This document shows, piece after piece, positions 6,264 through 14,754 of a stretch of 46,018 nucleotides of DNA. Position 1 is the first letter of the stretch. Each line of letters opens with the position of its first letter. The notes under the pieces are model-generated. The model was not told the DNA's origin, did no database searches, and saw only the letters and a program-made list of their open reading frames with translations. The position numbers and the translations under genes are program-made. This stretch comes from Saprospiraceae bacterium (GTDB lineage Bacteria > Bacteroidota > Bacteroidia > Chitinophagales > Saprospiraceae): the NCBI GenBank assembly GCA_016787345.1, contig JAEUUU010000026.1, forward strand, positions 1 through 46,018, given 5' to 3'.

Positions 6264-7583
6264 CTACAATCGCAGCCCCACCCCAAAGCGCAATGCAGGA
6301 ACAAGGTCTCCATTGGGCCCGGCGCCCAGGCTGACGCCCGCATCCAGCAGCCAGTATTTGCCGATGACCCATTGCAGCCCTGCCCCACCGAAAGGCGACA
6401 GCGGTGGGCGATCCACTTCTATCTCGAATTTCAGCGGAACACCGGCAAGTTCGGCCTTGCTCTCCTGCCGCGAAGAAACCGGCACGCGGGCCCCGCCATG
6501 CAAATACGGACGGACAGGGCCGCGCGACATATACCAAACCAGGTCCGCTTCCGCCATGAGTCCCGATGAGGACGCGTTCAACTGGCCGTCGAGGGTGTAA
6601 GGCAACGTATTCGGCTCGTTTTGCGCAAAGGGGAAAACGGTGACCGGGAAAGCGCCCTCCCATTCTACCCGGTAATAATGCAACCCCAGTCGGGCTTCCC
6701 AGCGGTCGCTGAACAACAAACCGATCTGCAGGCCTGGAGAAAACCGGTATTGTCCGTCAAGTTGAACCGGAGATTGCAGCGGCCCGGATGCATTGCCGAG
6801 GAAATATTCACCGGCCAGGGTTTCGAACAGTCTATCGGCGGTACCCGGATCGTACAAGGATGCCATCAGGCCCGAAGGTTCGACGGACAAGGCCACCGGC
6901 CGACCGAACGTGTAAGTCCCGGTAAACCTGCCGGTAACACGCATTACAAGCGCTTTACGCGGCAGAAAAAACGTGGTGTCGTCGTAACACTGAAACACTT
7001 GTTCTATCCAGTCTTTCAGGCGGTCGCAACGGGTATTATCGTGGCGATCGGTCAGGTATTTCGTCAGTTCGGAGCGCACCGTACTGCTGTCGCAGGGGTG
7101 CCGGCGGGCCAGGGTTTCGGCGCGGCTTTTTACGGTATCGAGCAGATCCTCGGCCGTACCTTTTTCACCTTCGCAGAGTTCCTCATTCCTGGCCTTTTTA
7201 TCCAGTCGCGCTTTTTCCTTGTCGCAATAGGCGACCACCTTGTTTTTCAAGGCCATGCCGCCGGCGGTGTGTTTGGCAGCGTCGTAGTGTCCTTTGGCGC
7301 GGGCCGCCGATTTTTGGGCGTTGTCGTACAGCGGGCTGTTTTTATCCATTTCCCCGAGCAGTTCCTGGGCCTTGGCGGCAGCAGCGCGGGCCTCCTCAAG
7401 TTTTTTTGCGATCGCGTCAGGATCTTTCGGCGTAGCGGCACAGAGTTCGAGTAGTGCAGCAGCAGCTTTTTCGGCCTTGCTGGCTTCGGTGGCAATCTGA
7501 TTGCTCAACGATGAGTTGTTTTGTGCAAATACGAGAGTGGCGCTCAGCAGCCAGCAGGCTGCCAGCCAACATAACTTGGTCAT
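6264..7583 (-). CDS. Outer-membrane beta-barrel protein with coiled helical N-terminal domain, function unknown
   Basis: A 439-residue protein with a clear signal peptide ending in LVFAQ. Residues of about 25-200 are Ala/Lys/Glu-rich and helical, with several cysteines (YCDKEKA, ELCEGEK, HPCDSS, RCDRL, QCYDD) that could pair in the periplasm. From about residue 215 the sequence becomes alternating and aromatic-rich (GTYTFGRPV, YRFSPGLQIGLLF, EARLGLHYYRV) and ends GVGLRL, typical of a small outer-membrane barrel. I do not recognise a named family. It is flanked by the 6-kb repeat cluster on its 3' side and by a good promoter match upstream. Confidence 0.8.
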   Translation of the reverse strand: MTKLCWLAACWLLSATLVFAQNNSSLSNQIATEASKAEKAAAALLELCAATPKDPDAIAKKLEEARAAAAKAQELLGEMDKNSPLYDNAQKSAARAKGHYDAAKHTAGGMALKNKVVAYCDKEKARLDKKARNEELCEGEKGTAEDLLDTVKSRAETLARRHPCDSSTVRSELTKYLTDRHDNTRCDRLKDWIEQVFQCYDDTTFFLPRKALVMRVTGRFTGTYTFGRPVALSVEPSGLMASLYDPGTADRLFETLAGEYFLGNASGPLQSPVQLDGQYRFSPGLQIGLLFSDRWEARLGLHYYRVEWEGAFPVTVFPFAQNEPNTLPYTLDGQLNASSSGLMAEADLVWYMSRGPVRPYLHGGARVPVSSRQESKAELAGVPLKFEIEVDRPPLSPFGGAGLQWVIGKYWLLDAGVSLGAGPNGDLVPALRFGVGLRL

Positions 7584-7630
7584 AGCAGTTAAATTGAAAG
7601 GGTGAAAAAATGACTGGTTGAAAACCGGTA

Positions 7631-7662
7631 CAAGATTAGCCTCCCCGACCGCCCGATAACAA
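7631..7662 (-). promoter_or_regulatory. Putative promoter of the barrel protein gene
   Basis: On the minus strand, TTG at 7662-7660 is followed after 21 bp by TAATCTTG (7638-7631), one mismatch from the Bacteroidota -7 consensus TAnnTTTG. It lies 48 bp upstream of the ATG. Confidence 0.45.
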
Positions 7663-7871
7663 GTTCAAAATGCGGCGGCTTTCAGCGGGTTTTCAGCGGG
7701 TTTAGGGTAAATATTGGTGCAGTTCATTACACTGAAATACCACAAACAACTGAATATCAACCCTTTTATTCTAAATGATTTTGTACGCACAAATGGCATT
7801 TTCGGAGAAAAGGGGTTGTTTCAGCGCCCAAAAAACATCACGAGAGCAGTAACGAGCCATTCCCCGATACC

Positions 7872-9044
7872 CTACAACAAGGTCAGTTTCCGCCATAAAA
7901 CACCCCGCTCTGTACTGATTTCAACGTTGTACCAACCCTGGGACAGACCCTCCAGGCCCATTTTTTCGCCCGGCAGCGGCCCTTTCCAACGCCGGAGCTC
8001 CCGACCGCGGGCATCGAATAGAACTACCCGGTCGAGCAGCAGTCCGTAGGGTGCCGACACGGTAAAATGATCCCTCGCAGGATTGGGAAAAAGCCGGATA
8101 CCCTGCTGCCATTCCGGCTCGCCGGCCGAAGTGATAATTTGTCGCAGCACCACTGTGTCCGAGTGCGCCAGCACCCCTGTGATGCGTCTTTCGAGGGTAT
8201 CTACCAGCACCACATCGACAAATTCTATCCAGAACGGCTTGTACACCGTATCGGCAGCGTTGCTTCGAATGATCAGATCGACGATGTATTCCACGGCGGC
8301 CACGGGGCGATCGGTCAGGAAAGCGGGATTGCGGTAGCCCGATACCGCCAGTTCGAGCGTGTCTTTGCCTGGCAAAGGCGAGCGGTCGGACACCGCCTGC
8401 TCGTAGGTAGCGCCCAGGCCCATCAGGTCGGTGGAAAGCGTATCGAAGAGAATACGCGGCGGCATATCTTCCACATTGATCGAAGCGTATTTCAGCCGCA
8501 GACCGATGGCCATGACGCCCTGATAGGCGGGGTCGGGCGTATCGGTCCCTGTAAATTCGATGTGCGCGTAAAAAGTATCCAGCACATCCACGGTATCGGC
8601 CGAAAAACGAATGCGGATAGCCGGCGGCGGCGTCACGGGAAACTCCGGCAACAGGGCCAGATAATCGGTTGGAGGAGGGAAACTTGGGGCCGAGGGGCTC
8701 TGCACTTCGCCGTAATGTTGTTGTAAAATGAGGACGTCGTTGGCATTGACGGTATCCAGACCCGATGTTCCCTGGTGAGTGTAGGCATTGGCAAAGGCGC
8801 GATCGAGTTCGCTGGCCGGCAGGGGCGGAAGCGGGCCGGTCCAGGGTTGAAACGGAACCGGCAGCCAGTCGTTGGCCGGCAGCGGGCGGCGGGGACCTTG
8901 ATCGCCATAGGCCAGCCCGACGGGAATCAGGTCGAGGTAATTGCAGACGCCGTCGTTGTTGGTATCGCCCGGATACAGGAAAAAAGGCTGTGCCGTGAGG
9001 TAAAGCCGGAAAGTCAGGAACAACAGGAGCAGATATGTTCTCAT
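7872..9044 (-). CDS. Secreted protein with dockerin-like repeats and T9SS type A sorting domain
   Basis: A 390-residue exported protein. After the signal peptide (ending LYLTAQ) comes a calcium-loop segment GDTNNDGVCNYLDLI, and about 75 residues later a second one, LDTVNANDVLILQQHYG, a pattern like a dockerin type I pair pulled apart. The middle (about 140-290) is beta-rich and cohesin-like in composition (FSADTVDVLDTFYAHIEF). The last 80 residues are a T9SS C-terminal domain (IRLFPNPARDHFTV ... GLSQGWYNVEI ... WRKLTLL), which directs export through the outer membrane by the Por system. Only 33 bp separate its ATG from the divergent gene at 9078. Cohesin-dockerin-like surface attachment is possible but not shown. 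Confidence 0.88.
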   Translation of the reverse strand: MRTYLLLLFLTFRLYLTAQPFFLYPGDTNNDGVCNYLDLIPVGLAYGDQGPRRPLPANDWLPVPFQPWTGPLPPLPASELDRAFANAYTHQGTSGLDTVNANDVLILQQHYGEVQSPSAPSFPPPTDYLALLPEFPVTPPPAIRIRFSADTVDVLDTFYAHIEFTGTDTPDPAYQGVMAIGLRLKYASINVEDMPPRILFDTLSTDLMGLGATYEQAVSDRSPLPGKDTLELAVSGYRNPAFLTDRPVAAVEYIVDLIIRSNAADTVYKPFWIEFVDVVLVDTLERRITGVLAHSDTVVLRQIITSAGEPEWQQGIRLFPNPARDHFTVSAPYGLLLDRVVLFDARGRELRRWKGPLPGEKMGLEGLSQGWYNVEISTERGVLWRKLTLL

Positions 9045-9077
9045 CTTGTTTAATTTTGATTGTCAAAAACTTATACC

Positions 9078-10481
9078 ATGCGGCAAAGCAAACTGCTTGA
9101 ACTCCTGCGCCATCTCCCGGCGGTACGCTGGCGACGGTTCGGGGAGTTTGTGCAGTCGCCTTATTGGAATAAAAATAAGGATATACGGGCATTTTATCAA
9201 TTTCTGTCGGCCTATCATCCCAAATTCGACCATCCCGATCTCGATAAAAAAAACGTCGTTGCCCGGCTGGCCCCGATCGGCGCCTTTACCGAAAAAAACC
9301 TGGCTCACCTCATGAGCCGGCTCACCGAACTGGCGGAAACATTTATTTCCATGGAAACCCTGCGCGAAACCCCCGCGTTGCAGGAGTGGCTGCACCTGAA
9401 TGCCTTGCAACAAAGCAAGCTGCCGCGCCTATTTGCCGCCGGCTATGAAAAATGGCGCAAAAACCTGCCCGATGAAACAGTTGACCACCTCCGGCAATTC
9501 GAGATCGACCTTTGGGCCTTCAAAACCCTGACCGACCCCAGGCGCCTGGGGTTCAACCCTTACCTTCAAAAAGCCAACGACCGCCTCGACGAACTATACC
9601 TGCTCCACAAACTCCGCTTACTGGCTGCTATCCACAACGTGCAGCGCCTGATCGACGTGCAATACAACACCCTGCTCGACGACGAACTGGAAACACTGCT
9701 GTTGCAAAACCCGCAACTCCTCGTCAAGCGCCCGATCCCCGCGATCTGGTTTTTCGCCTGGCAACTCAACCGCAGCGACGACCCCGCCTGGCTCGAACAA
9801 CTCCTGCCAGCCCTCGACCGGCATGCCGACAAACTTGAACCCTCGGAACAAAAAGAACTGTTCATCTACGCCCTCAATTTTTGCACCCGCCGTATCAACC
9901 TGTACAACGAGCAACACTACTACGGCCGTTACCTCGAACTCCACGAAACCCTGCTGGAAAAAGGACTGCTGCTCGAACAAGACCGACTTCAACCCCATAT
10001 CTACCTCAACCTCGTATATGCAGGGTTGCGCAGCGGGCGCAGCGACTGGACCTGGCATTTTTTGCATCATTGGCGCTCCAAACTGCCGCCCGAATCGCAG
10101 GAAAATCTGTTCGCGTACGGGCTGTCTCAGTTCCATTATTTTCACAAAAACTACGATCAGGCGCAGAAAACACTGGCCTGCGTCGAGTTTGAAGACGTCC
10201 TCCTGGCCGTCAGCGCCAGAAGTCTGATGGTCAAAATACTGTGGGAAACCCGCCAAACCGAGCTGCTTTTTGCCCAACTGGAAGCCAACCGGCTGTTTCT
10301 ACACCGCAACAAACAGCTCGGCCCGCGCCTGCGCCGGCAAATGCAGCAGTTTGTCGACTTTACCCGCCGGCTCGCCAAAATCGACCCGCCCGATCCCGCC
10401 AAACGCAAAGCCCTGGCCGAACGCCTGCCGCCTGCAACCGAGATCATGCACCGCGACTGGCTGGCAGAAATGATCGGTTGA
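9078..10481 (+). CDS. Helical (TPR-like) protein of unknown function
   Basis: A 467-residue cytoplasmic protein without signal peptide or membrane segment. It is rich in Leu, Gln, Arg and aromatic residues and reads as a series of amphipathic helices (for example LFIYALNFCTRRINLYNEQ and YGLSQFHYFHKNYDQAQKTL), consistent with a TPR-like solenoid in the C-terminal half. The N-terminal part (FGEFVQSPYWNKNKDI...YHPKFDHPDLDKKNV) resembles conserved hypothetical proteins I associate with Saprospiraceae, but I cannot name a family. The ATG at 9078 is preferred over an upstream TTG at 9060. Divergent from the T9SS cargo gene. No function is claimed. Confidence 0.8.
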   Translation: MRQSKLLELLRHLPAVRWRRFGEFVQSPYWNKNKDIRAFYQFLSAYHPKFDHPDLDKKNVVARLAPIGAFTEKNLAHLMSRLTELAETFISMETLRETPALQEWLHLNALQQSKLPRLFAAGYEKWRKNLPDETVDHLRQFEIDLWAFKTLTDPRRLGFNPYLQKANDRLDELYLLHKLRLLAAIHNVQRLIDVQYNTLLDDELETLLLQNPQLLVKRPIPAIWFFAWQLNRSDDPAWLEQLLPALDRHADKLEPSEQKELFIYALNFCTRRINLYNEQHYYGRYLELHETLLEKGLLLEQDRLQPHIYLNLVYAGLRSGRSDWTWHFLHHWRSKLPPESQENLFAYGLSQFHYFHKNYDQAQKTLACVEFEDVLLAVSARSLMVKILWETRQTELLFAQLEANRLFLHRNKQLGPRLRRQMQQFVDFTRRLAKIDPPDPAKRKALAERLPPATEIMHRDWLAEMIG

Positions 10482-10492
10482 GGGTAGCACGA

Positions 10493-10537
10493 TTTTTATT
10501 TTTCAAACTTTTAATTAAATTATTTGAAAAATAAAAA
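10493..10537. promoter_or_regulatory. 15-15-15 palindromic operator upstream of the TetR gene
   Basis: The left arm TTTTTATTTTTCAAA (10493-10507) is the perfect reverse complement of the right arm TTTGAAAAATAAAAA (10523-10537), separated by 15 bp that contain a central TTAATTAA. The right arm begins with the TTTG that fits as the -33 element of the downstream promoter, so a dimeric repressor bound here would block it. Confidence 0.75.
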
Positions 10538-10553
10538 ACTATCTGCACCTTTG
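10523..10553 (+). promoter_or_regulatory. Promoter of the tetR-SDR operon
   Basis: TTTG (10523-10526), a 19-bp spacer and CACCTTTG (10546-10553) fit the Bacteroidota promoter pattern (TTTG-N19-TAnnTTTG, one mismatch). The ATG lies only 10 bp after the -7 box, so the leader would be very short. Confidence 0.6.
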
Positions 10554-10563
10554 CAGGGCAATT

Positions 10564-11172
10564 ATGAAAGACAATCCGAAACGCGAACTGATTTTGCAAG
10601 CCGGCAGTGAGTGCTTTGCCCGCTTTGGCTATGATAAAACCACACTTGACGACATCGGCAAAAGGGCCGGTCTCAACAAAGCCAGCTTGTATTATTATTT
10701 CAAAAACAAGGAAGAGATCTTCATCGCCGTCGTACTGGCGGAGACCGAAGCTTTCATCGCCGATCTTCGGTTAAAAGCGCTTTCGCATGGCAAACCGGCC
10801 GAACAAGTGCGCTTTTTTCTCACAGAACGGATACGGCGTTACAGCGAAGTCATTCACCTGACTCGCCTTTCGGTAGAGAATCTCCAAAAACTCGAACCCC
10901 TGTTCGACGAAGTTTACCGGGAAACCAAAGCCAGCGAGGTATCTTTTCTCTCCGACCTGCTCGCTGCCGGAAGCGCTTCCGGCGCATTCCAACTCCCAGG
11001 CCAGCCAGAAACCGTGGCAGAGCGTTTGTTCCAACTATCCGACGCGCTCAAACACGACTGTGTTCGCGCTGCCGGTCGTTTTCCCAGTGCGGGAATGGAC
11101 TTTTCTTCGGCCATCGCCGGCATGGATTTCTGGGCCAATATCATTTTGAAGCCCACCGATTTAAAAGACTGA
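10564..11172 (+). CDS. TetR/AcrR family transcriptional regulator
   Basis: A 202-residue regulator. Residues of about 8-55 form the TetR helix-turn-helix (ILQAGSECFARFGYDKTTLDD...AGLNKASLYYYFKNKEEIF). The rest is a ligand-binding helical domain of unknown specificity. It sits 18 bp before an SDR gene on the same strand, so the two are probably co-transcribed. A perfect 15-bp inverted repeat overlapping the promoter is a good candidate for its own operator (inference). TetR proteins of this shape commonly sense small hydrophobic molecules, and the neighbouring dehydrogenase may act on the inducer or a related compound. Confidence 0.93.
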   Translation: MKDNPKRELILQAGSECFARFGYDKTTLDDIGKRAGLNKASLYYYFKNKEEIFIAVVLAETEAFIADLRLKALSHGKPAEQVRFFLTERIRRYSEVIHLTRLSVENLQKLEPLFDEVYRETKASEVSFLSDLLAAGSASGAFQLPGQPETVAERLFQLSDALKHDCVRAAGRFPSAGMDFSSAIAGMDFWANIILKPTDLKD

Positions 11173-11190
11173 TTTAAAAATACATCCCAT

Positions 11191-12009
11191 ATGAAAAATA
11201 CTGTCCTGATCACCGGGGCCTCCTCCGGCATTGGCCGCGCTACGGCCGAATACTTTGCAGAACAAGGCTGGAATGTTGCAGCCACGATGCGCAACCCTGA
11301 AAAAGAAACGGAACTCACCCGTTTCTCCAATCTCAAATGTTACCGGCTCGACGTCACCGATACCGCCTCGATCGGAAAGGCTATTCAGGACGTCATCGAT
11401 GATTTCGGGGCGCTCGACGTGGTCGTCAATAATGCAGGCTATGGCGCCGACGGCGTTTTCGAGGCGATGGACGACGAATTTATCCGCCGCCAGTTCGATA
11501 CCAACGTATTCGGTCTGATGCGGGTGACCCGTGCCGTGATTCCCTATTTCCGCCAACGCCGAAAAGGCACGGTAATACAGGTAGCTTCCATGGGTGGCCG
11601 GCTGGCATTCCCCTTATACAGTATTTACCATGGCTCCAAATGGGCTGTTGAAGGCTTTACGGAGGCACTTCAGTACGAACTTGCACCATTCGGTATCCGT
11701 TTGCGGATCATAGAGCCGGGGGCCATCAAAACTGATTTTTATGGCGGCGGGCGGCAGTTCGTCAAACCCGAAAACACGAGCGATTACGACGAATTTGTGG
11801 CAAAATGTGAAAAACTGAGCATGGAAACCGGTGCAAAGGGCGAATCTCCGGAAAAAGTGGCCAGGGGGATTTTCAAAGCCGCGACCGACAAAAGCCGCCG
11901 GCTGCGCTATCCGGTCGGCGCCCCGGCGCCCATGTTGCTCCGTTTGCGAAAAATGATACCCGACAGTTGGTGGTTTGCCGTTGTGCGCAACAGTTATCGC
12001 ATATCCTGA
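11191..12009 (+). CDS. SDR family oxidoreductase (classical)
   Basis: A 272-residue short-chain dehydrogenase/reductase. The Rossmann dinucleotide motif TGASSGIG is at residues 8-15, followed by NNAG, and the catalytic Tyr146-x3-Lys150 lies in YHGSK. The PG motif (IEPGAIKTDF) follows as expected. An Arg after the first strand (TMRNPEK) suggests NADP preference, a family rule rather than proof. The end (PAPMLLRLRKMIPDSWW) resembles SDRs annotated as retinol-dehydrogenase-like or acting on hydrophobic ketones. Likely the second gene of the TetR operon, 18 bp downstream. Confidence 0.93.
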   Translation: MKNTVLITGASSGIGRATAEYFAEQGWNVAATMRNPEKETELTRFSNLKCYRLDVTDTASIGKAIQDVIDDFGALDVVVNNAGYGADGVFEAMDDEFIRRQFDTNVFGLMRVTRAVIPYFRQRRKGTVIQVASMGGRLAFPLYSIYHGSKWAVEGFTEALQYELAPFGIRLRIIEPGAIKTDFYGGGRQFVKPENTSDYDEFVAKCEKLSMETGAKGESPEKVARGIFKAATDKSRRLRYPVGAPAPMLLRLRKMIPDSWWFAVVRNSYRIS

Positions 12010-12062
12010 GCCCCACATACCATGTCGATGAAAAAATGTTCCGCATCTGGAAATAGAGTGGG

Positions 12063-12093
12063 TTGAACATACTGGCCGGGCGGGCTTACTTTG
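12063..12093 (+). promoter_or_regulatory. Putative promoter of the nucleotidyltransferase gene
   Basis: TTG (12063-12065), a 20-bp spacer and TTACTTTG (12086-12093), one mismatch from TAnnTTTG. Confidence 0.45.
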
Positions 12094-12153
12094 CCGTTAG
12101 CATGTGGCGTTATACCTTCGGTAATCCAATTGCATCAGATCCTGCCTCGTGCC

Positions 12154-13086
12154 ATGTCCAACCCTTCTTTCGAAGTCGCCAGCCCGACCGAGTATGCCGT
12201 ACTGCGCACATTGCACTATTTTGCCATTTTCCGGCACCCCTTGCAGGCCGACGAAGTATTGGGTTATATCAATTTGCCGCTTACCACACAGGAAGACGTG
12301 ACCAGCGCCCTGCGCGAATTGGAGGAACGCGATCTCGTATTTTGCTTCGACGGATATTATCAGGTTGAAAACAACCCCGAATGGCTGAGCGCCCGCCTGG
12401 CCTCCAATCGCCGCGCCGAGCAATTTATGCCCATGGCCAGGCGTATGTCGCGTTTTATCGGCGGCTTCCCGTTTGTCCGCAGCGTGTTCGTTTCCGGCTC
12501 CCTGTCGAAAGGCTGCATGGCCCCCGATGGCGACATCGACTTCTTTATCATTACCCATCCGGGACGGCTTTGGCTGGCGCGTACCTTGTTGGTGATTTTT
12601 AAAAAAATCTTTCTGTTTAATTCTCACAAATACTTCTGTATCAACTATTTCATTGATACCGACCACCTGGAAATCGAAGAGAAAAACATCTATACCGCCA
12701 CCGAAACCGTCACCCTGTTGCCGATGTACGGCCCCGAATGGGCAGATCCTTTTCGGGCAGCCAACGAGTGGGCCTGGCAATATTATCCGCATTTTCAACA
12801 AAAGGAGACCGAGGCCATGTCGCGGCAAAAAAATAGCCGGGTCAAAAGATGGGCGGAATGGCTGCTCGGCAGCCGGTTGGGCGACTGGCTCGACCGCCGC
12901 GCCATGCACCTGACGGTAATGTACTGGCAGCGCAAATTCAGCCATTACGACCGCGGCGATTATGGCGTGGCGCTCAAATCGCGCCGTTACGTGTCCAAGC
13001 ACCACCCGTTGTTTTTTCAAAAAAAGGTGCTGAACGAATTGCACGACCGTATGAACGGCATCGATTGCCAACTGGAAACCCGGTAA
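12154..13086 (+). CDS. Nucleotidyltransferase domain protein
   Basis: A 310-residue cytoplasmic protein. After a winged-helix-like N-terminal region (residues of about 8-75, PTEYAVLRTLHYFAIFRHPLQ, then LRELEERDLV) it has a Pol-beta-type nucleotidyltransferase core, with GSLSKG and Asp127-x-Asp129 (DGDIDFFII), which are the helical turn and metal-binding acids of the fold. The C-terminal half contains a hydrophobic helix and many basic and aromatic residues. The substrate is unknown; the domain order suggests a DNA- or RNA-linked role, but that is inference. The ATG at 12154 is preferred over a GTG-type start at 12091, which would lie on top of the putative -7 box. TTG (12063) and TTACTTTG (12086-12093) with a 20-bp spacer form a likely promoter. 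Confidence 0.8.
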   Translation: MSNPSFEVASPTEYAVLRTLHYFAIFRHPLQADEVLGYINLPLTTQEDVTSALRELEERDLVFCFDGYYQVENNPEWLSARLASNRRAEQFMPMARRMSRFIGGFPFVRSVFVSGSLSKGCMAPDGDIDFFIITHPGRLWLARTLLVIFKKIFLFNSHKYFCINYFIDTDHLEIEEKNIYTATETVTLLPMYGPEWADPFRAANEWAWQYYPHFQQKETEAMSRQKNSRVKRWAEWLLGSRLGDWLDRRAMHLTVMYWQRKFSHYDRGDYGVALKSRRYVSKHHPLFFQKKVLNELHDRMNGIDCQLETR

Positions 13087-13212
13087 AGACGATGCTGTAC
13101 GCCCGAGCCACAACTCCTGTACCCGCAAAACATAATGGAAACGCGTTTTTGACGTTCTTTGCACGCGCTGGCACGGCCAGCCGATCTTTGTTTACCGACA
13201 ATTCTGATTTCC

Positions 13213-14283
13213 ATGAAAAACATCAATACCCGCCAGTTGCTGGTCTATGTTTTGGTAGCCGTAATGGCGCTGGGTACAGTTTTTACCTATTTTCCGCGCT
13301 GCGCCTCCGACAATAGCGGAGCGAAACAACCGCAAACAAACCAACCGACCCCGGTCGTCATCGTCGCCCCGCCGTTCAACGCCGATTCCGCGTACAATAA
13401 CGTGCAAAAACAGGTGGATTTCGGTCCCCGCGTACCCGGTACCGAAGCGCACAAAAAATGCGCAGACTGGCTGGCCGCCGAGTTCAAACGCCATGGGCTG
13501 ACGGTCATTACGCAACCTTTTACCGCCAACTTCTACTTCGGCAAACGCCAGGCCTACAACATCATCGGCCAATACAAACCCGAACTGCCCAACCGCATCC
13601 TGCTTTGCGCGCACTGGGACAGCCGCCACATCGCCGACAAAGACTCCAACAACAAAGACAAACCCATCCTCGGCGCCGACGACGGCGGCAGCGGCGTGGG
13701 CGTTCTGCTCGAAATCGCCCGCTTGCTGAAAGACAATCCGGTGAATATCGGCGTCGATTTTGTGCTGTTCGATGCCGAAGACCTGGGCGACGATACCGAC
13801 CCCGTGGGCGACGCCAGCCCTTCTGTGATGGCCGACGACCCCAACAACAAATCCAATACCTGGTGCCTGGGCTCACAATACTGGGCGAAAAACCCGCACA
13901 AGCCCGGCTACAAAGCACAATTCGGCATCCTGCTCGATATGGTGGGGGCTATCGGCGCCAAATTCCCGCTCGAAGGCTATTCGTATGCCAACGCGCCGCA
14001 AGCCCAGCAGCGCATCTGGGCAATCGCTCAGGAACTGGGTTATGACGAACTATTCCTCAACCAACTCAGCGGCGGCATCACCGACGACCACCTGCCGGTC
14101 ATGCGCGAACTCAAATTCCCTGTTGTCGACATTATCAACCTGCCCGGCAACGATCAGAACATCTTCGGCTCTTACCACCATACGCATGCCGACAACATGA
14201 GCATCATCAGTCGCGAAACATTGGGCGCCGTGGGTAAAGTGGTATCGGAAGTGGTGTACCGGACGGGGAAGCCGGTTCAGTAA
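13213..14283 (+). CDS. M28 family zinc enzyme, glutaminyl-peptide cyclotransferase-like
   Basis: A 356-residue exported or membrane-anchored protein: residues of about 7-30 are a hydrophobic leader. The M28 metal sites are present: His134/Asp136 (HWDSR), Asp156-Asp157 (GADDGGSG), Glu189 (DAEDLG), the aspartate of DMVG, and the histidines in SYHHTHADN. The segment NTWCLGSQYW and the overall spacing resemble bacterial glutaminyl cyclases such as the Porphyromonas gingivalis enzyme, which convert N-terminal Gln of exported proteins to pyroglutamate. In Bacteroidota many proteins have Gln at the signal-peptide cleavage site, as several do in this window (…AQ), which suits that role. An M28 aminopeptidase remains possible. 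ATG 13213 is chosen over an upstream start at 13159. Confidence 0.82.
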   Translation: MKNINTRQLLVYVLVAVMALGTVFTYFPRCASDNSGAKQPQTNQPTPVVIVAPPFNADSAYNNVQKQVDFGPRVPGTEAHKKCADWLAAEFKRHGLTVITQPFTANFYFGKRQAYNIIGQYKPELPNRILLCAHWDSRHIADKDSNNKDKPILGADDGGSGVGVLLEIARLLKDNPVNIGVDFVLFDAEDLGDDTDPVGDASPSVMADDPNNKSNTWCLGSQYWAKNPHKPGYKAQFGILLDMVGAIGAKFPLEGYSYANAPQAQQRIWAIAQELGYDELFLNQLSGGITDDHLPVMRELKFPVVDIINLPGNDQNIFGSYHHTHADNMSIISRETLGAVGKVVSEVVYRTGKPVQ

Positions 14284-14284
14284 C

Positions 14285-14734
14285 TTAAATCCGTTTCTCA
14301 AAACACACACTGTTCTCCACGCCGGCGTACTGCCCGTAGTTGGGAATGACGGCGTACCCGTTTTTCGTGTACAAACGGATCGCATCGGGCTGCCTGATGC
14401 CGGTCTCCAGCACGCATTTTTCAAATCCCAACTCGCGCGCCCAATCTTCCAGCCCGGTTAGTACGCTGGACGCCACGCCCCTGCCCCGGGCAGCGAGCAG
14501 GGTGTACATCCGTTTGACTTCCATGCTTTGGGCATCAAACGCCTTGAGGGCGCCGCAGGCAACCGCTTGCCCGTCCAGATAGGCTACCAGGGCATATTTG
14601 ATCGCGTCGACCTTGTTGAATTGATGGTAAAAAGCGTGCTCCTCGCCGTCGATGACGGCCAGCTCGGCATCGAGCAGCCCCACGAGGTGAATGAAATCCG
14701 GGTGTCCGGAATCGGTTCTGAGCAATTTAATCAT
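14285..14734 (-). CDS. GNAT family N-acetyltransferase
   Basis: A 149-residue acetyltransferase. The acetyl-CoA-binding turn is LAARGRGVAS, preceded by VKRMYTL, and the C-terminal part has the usual LETGIRQPDAIRLYTKNGYAVIPNYG pattern of Gcn5-related enzymes; GNAT proteins with this ending often act on small amines or amino acids. The acceptor is unknown. It starts 20 bp after the lipA stop on the same strand, so it is probably the second gene of that operon, with no obvious functional link. Longer frames read through the lipA region in the wrong frame and were not used. Confidence 0.88.
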   Translation of the reverse strand: MIKLLRTDSGHPDFIHLVGLLDAELAVIDGEEHAFYHQFNKVDAIKYALVAYLDGQAVACGALKAFDAQSMEVKRMYTLLAARGRGVASSVLTGLEDWARELGFEKCVLETGIRQPDAIRLYTKNGYAVIPNYGQYAGVENSVCFEKRI

Positions 14735-14754
14735 TGGCAGACAGAACGGGTCGA

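Noticed and set aside
5947-6663. Open frames through the 6-kb repeat cluster
   Set aside because: They encode only repeated TRRRG/FYCTQRR-type peptides and overlap the barrel gene antisense. They follow from repeat DNA.
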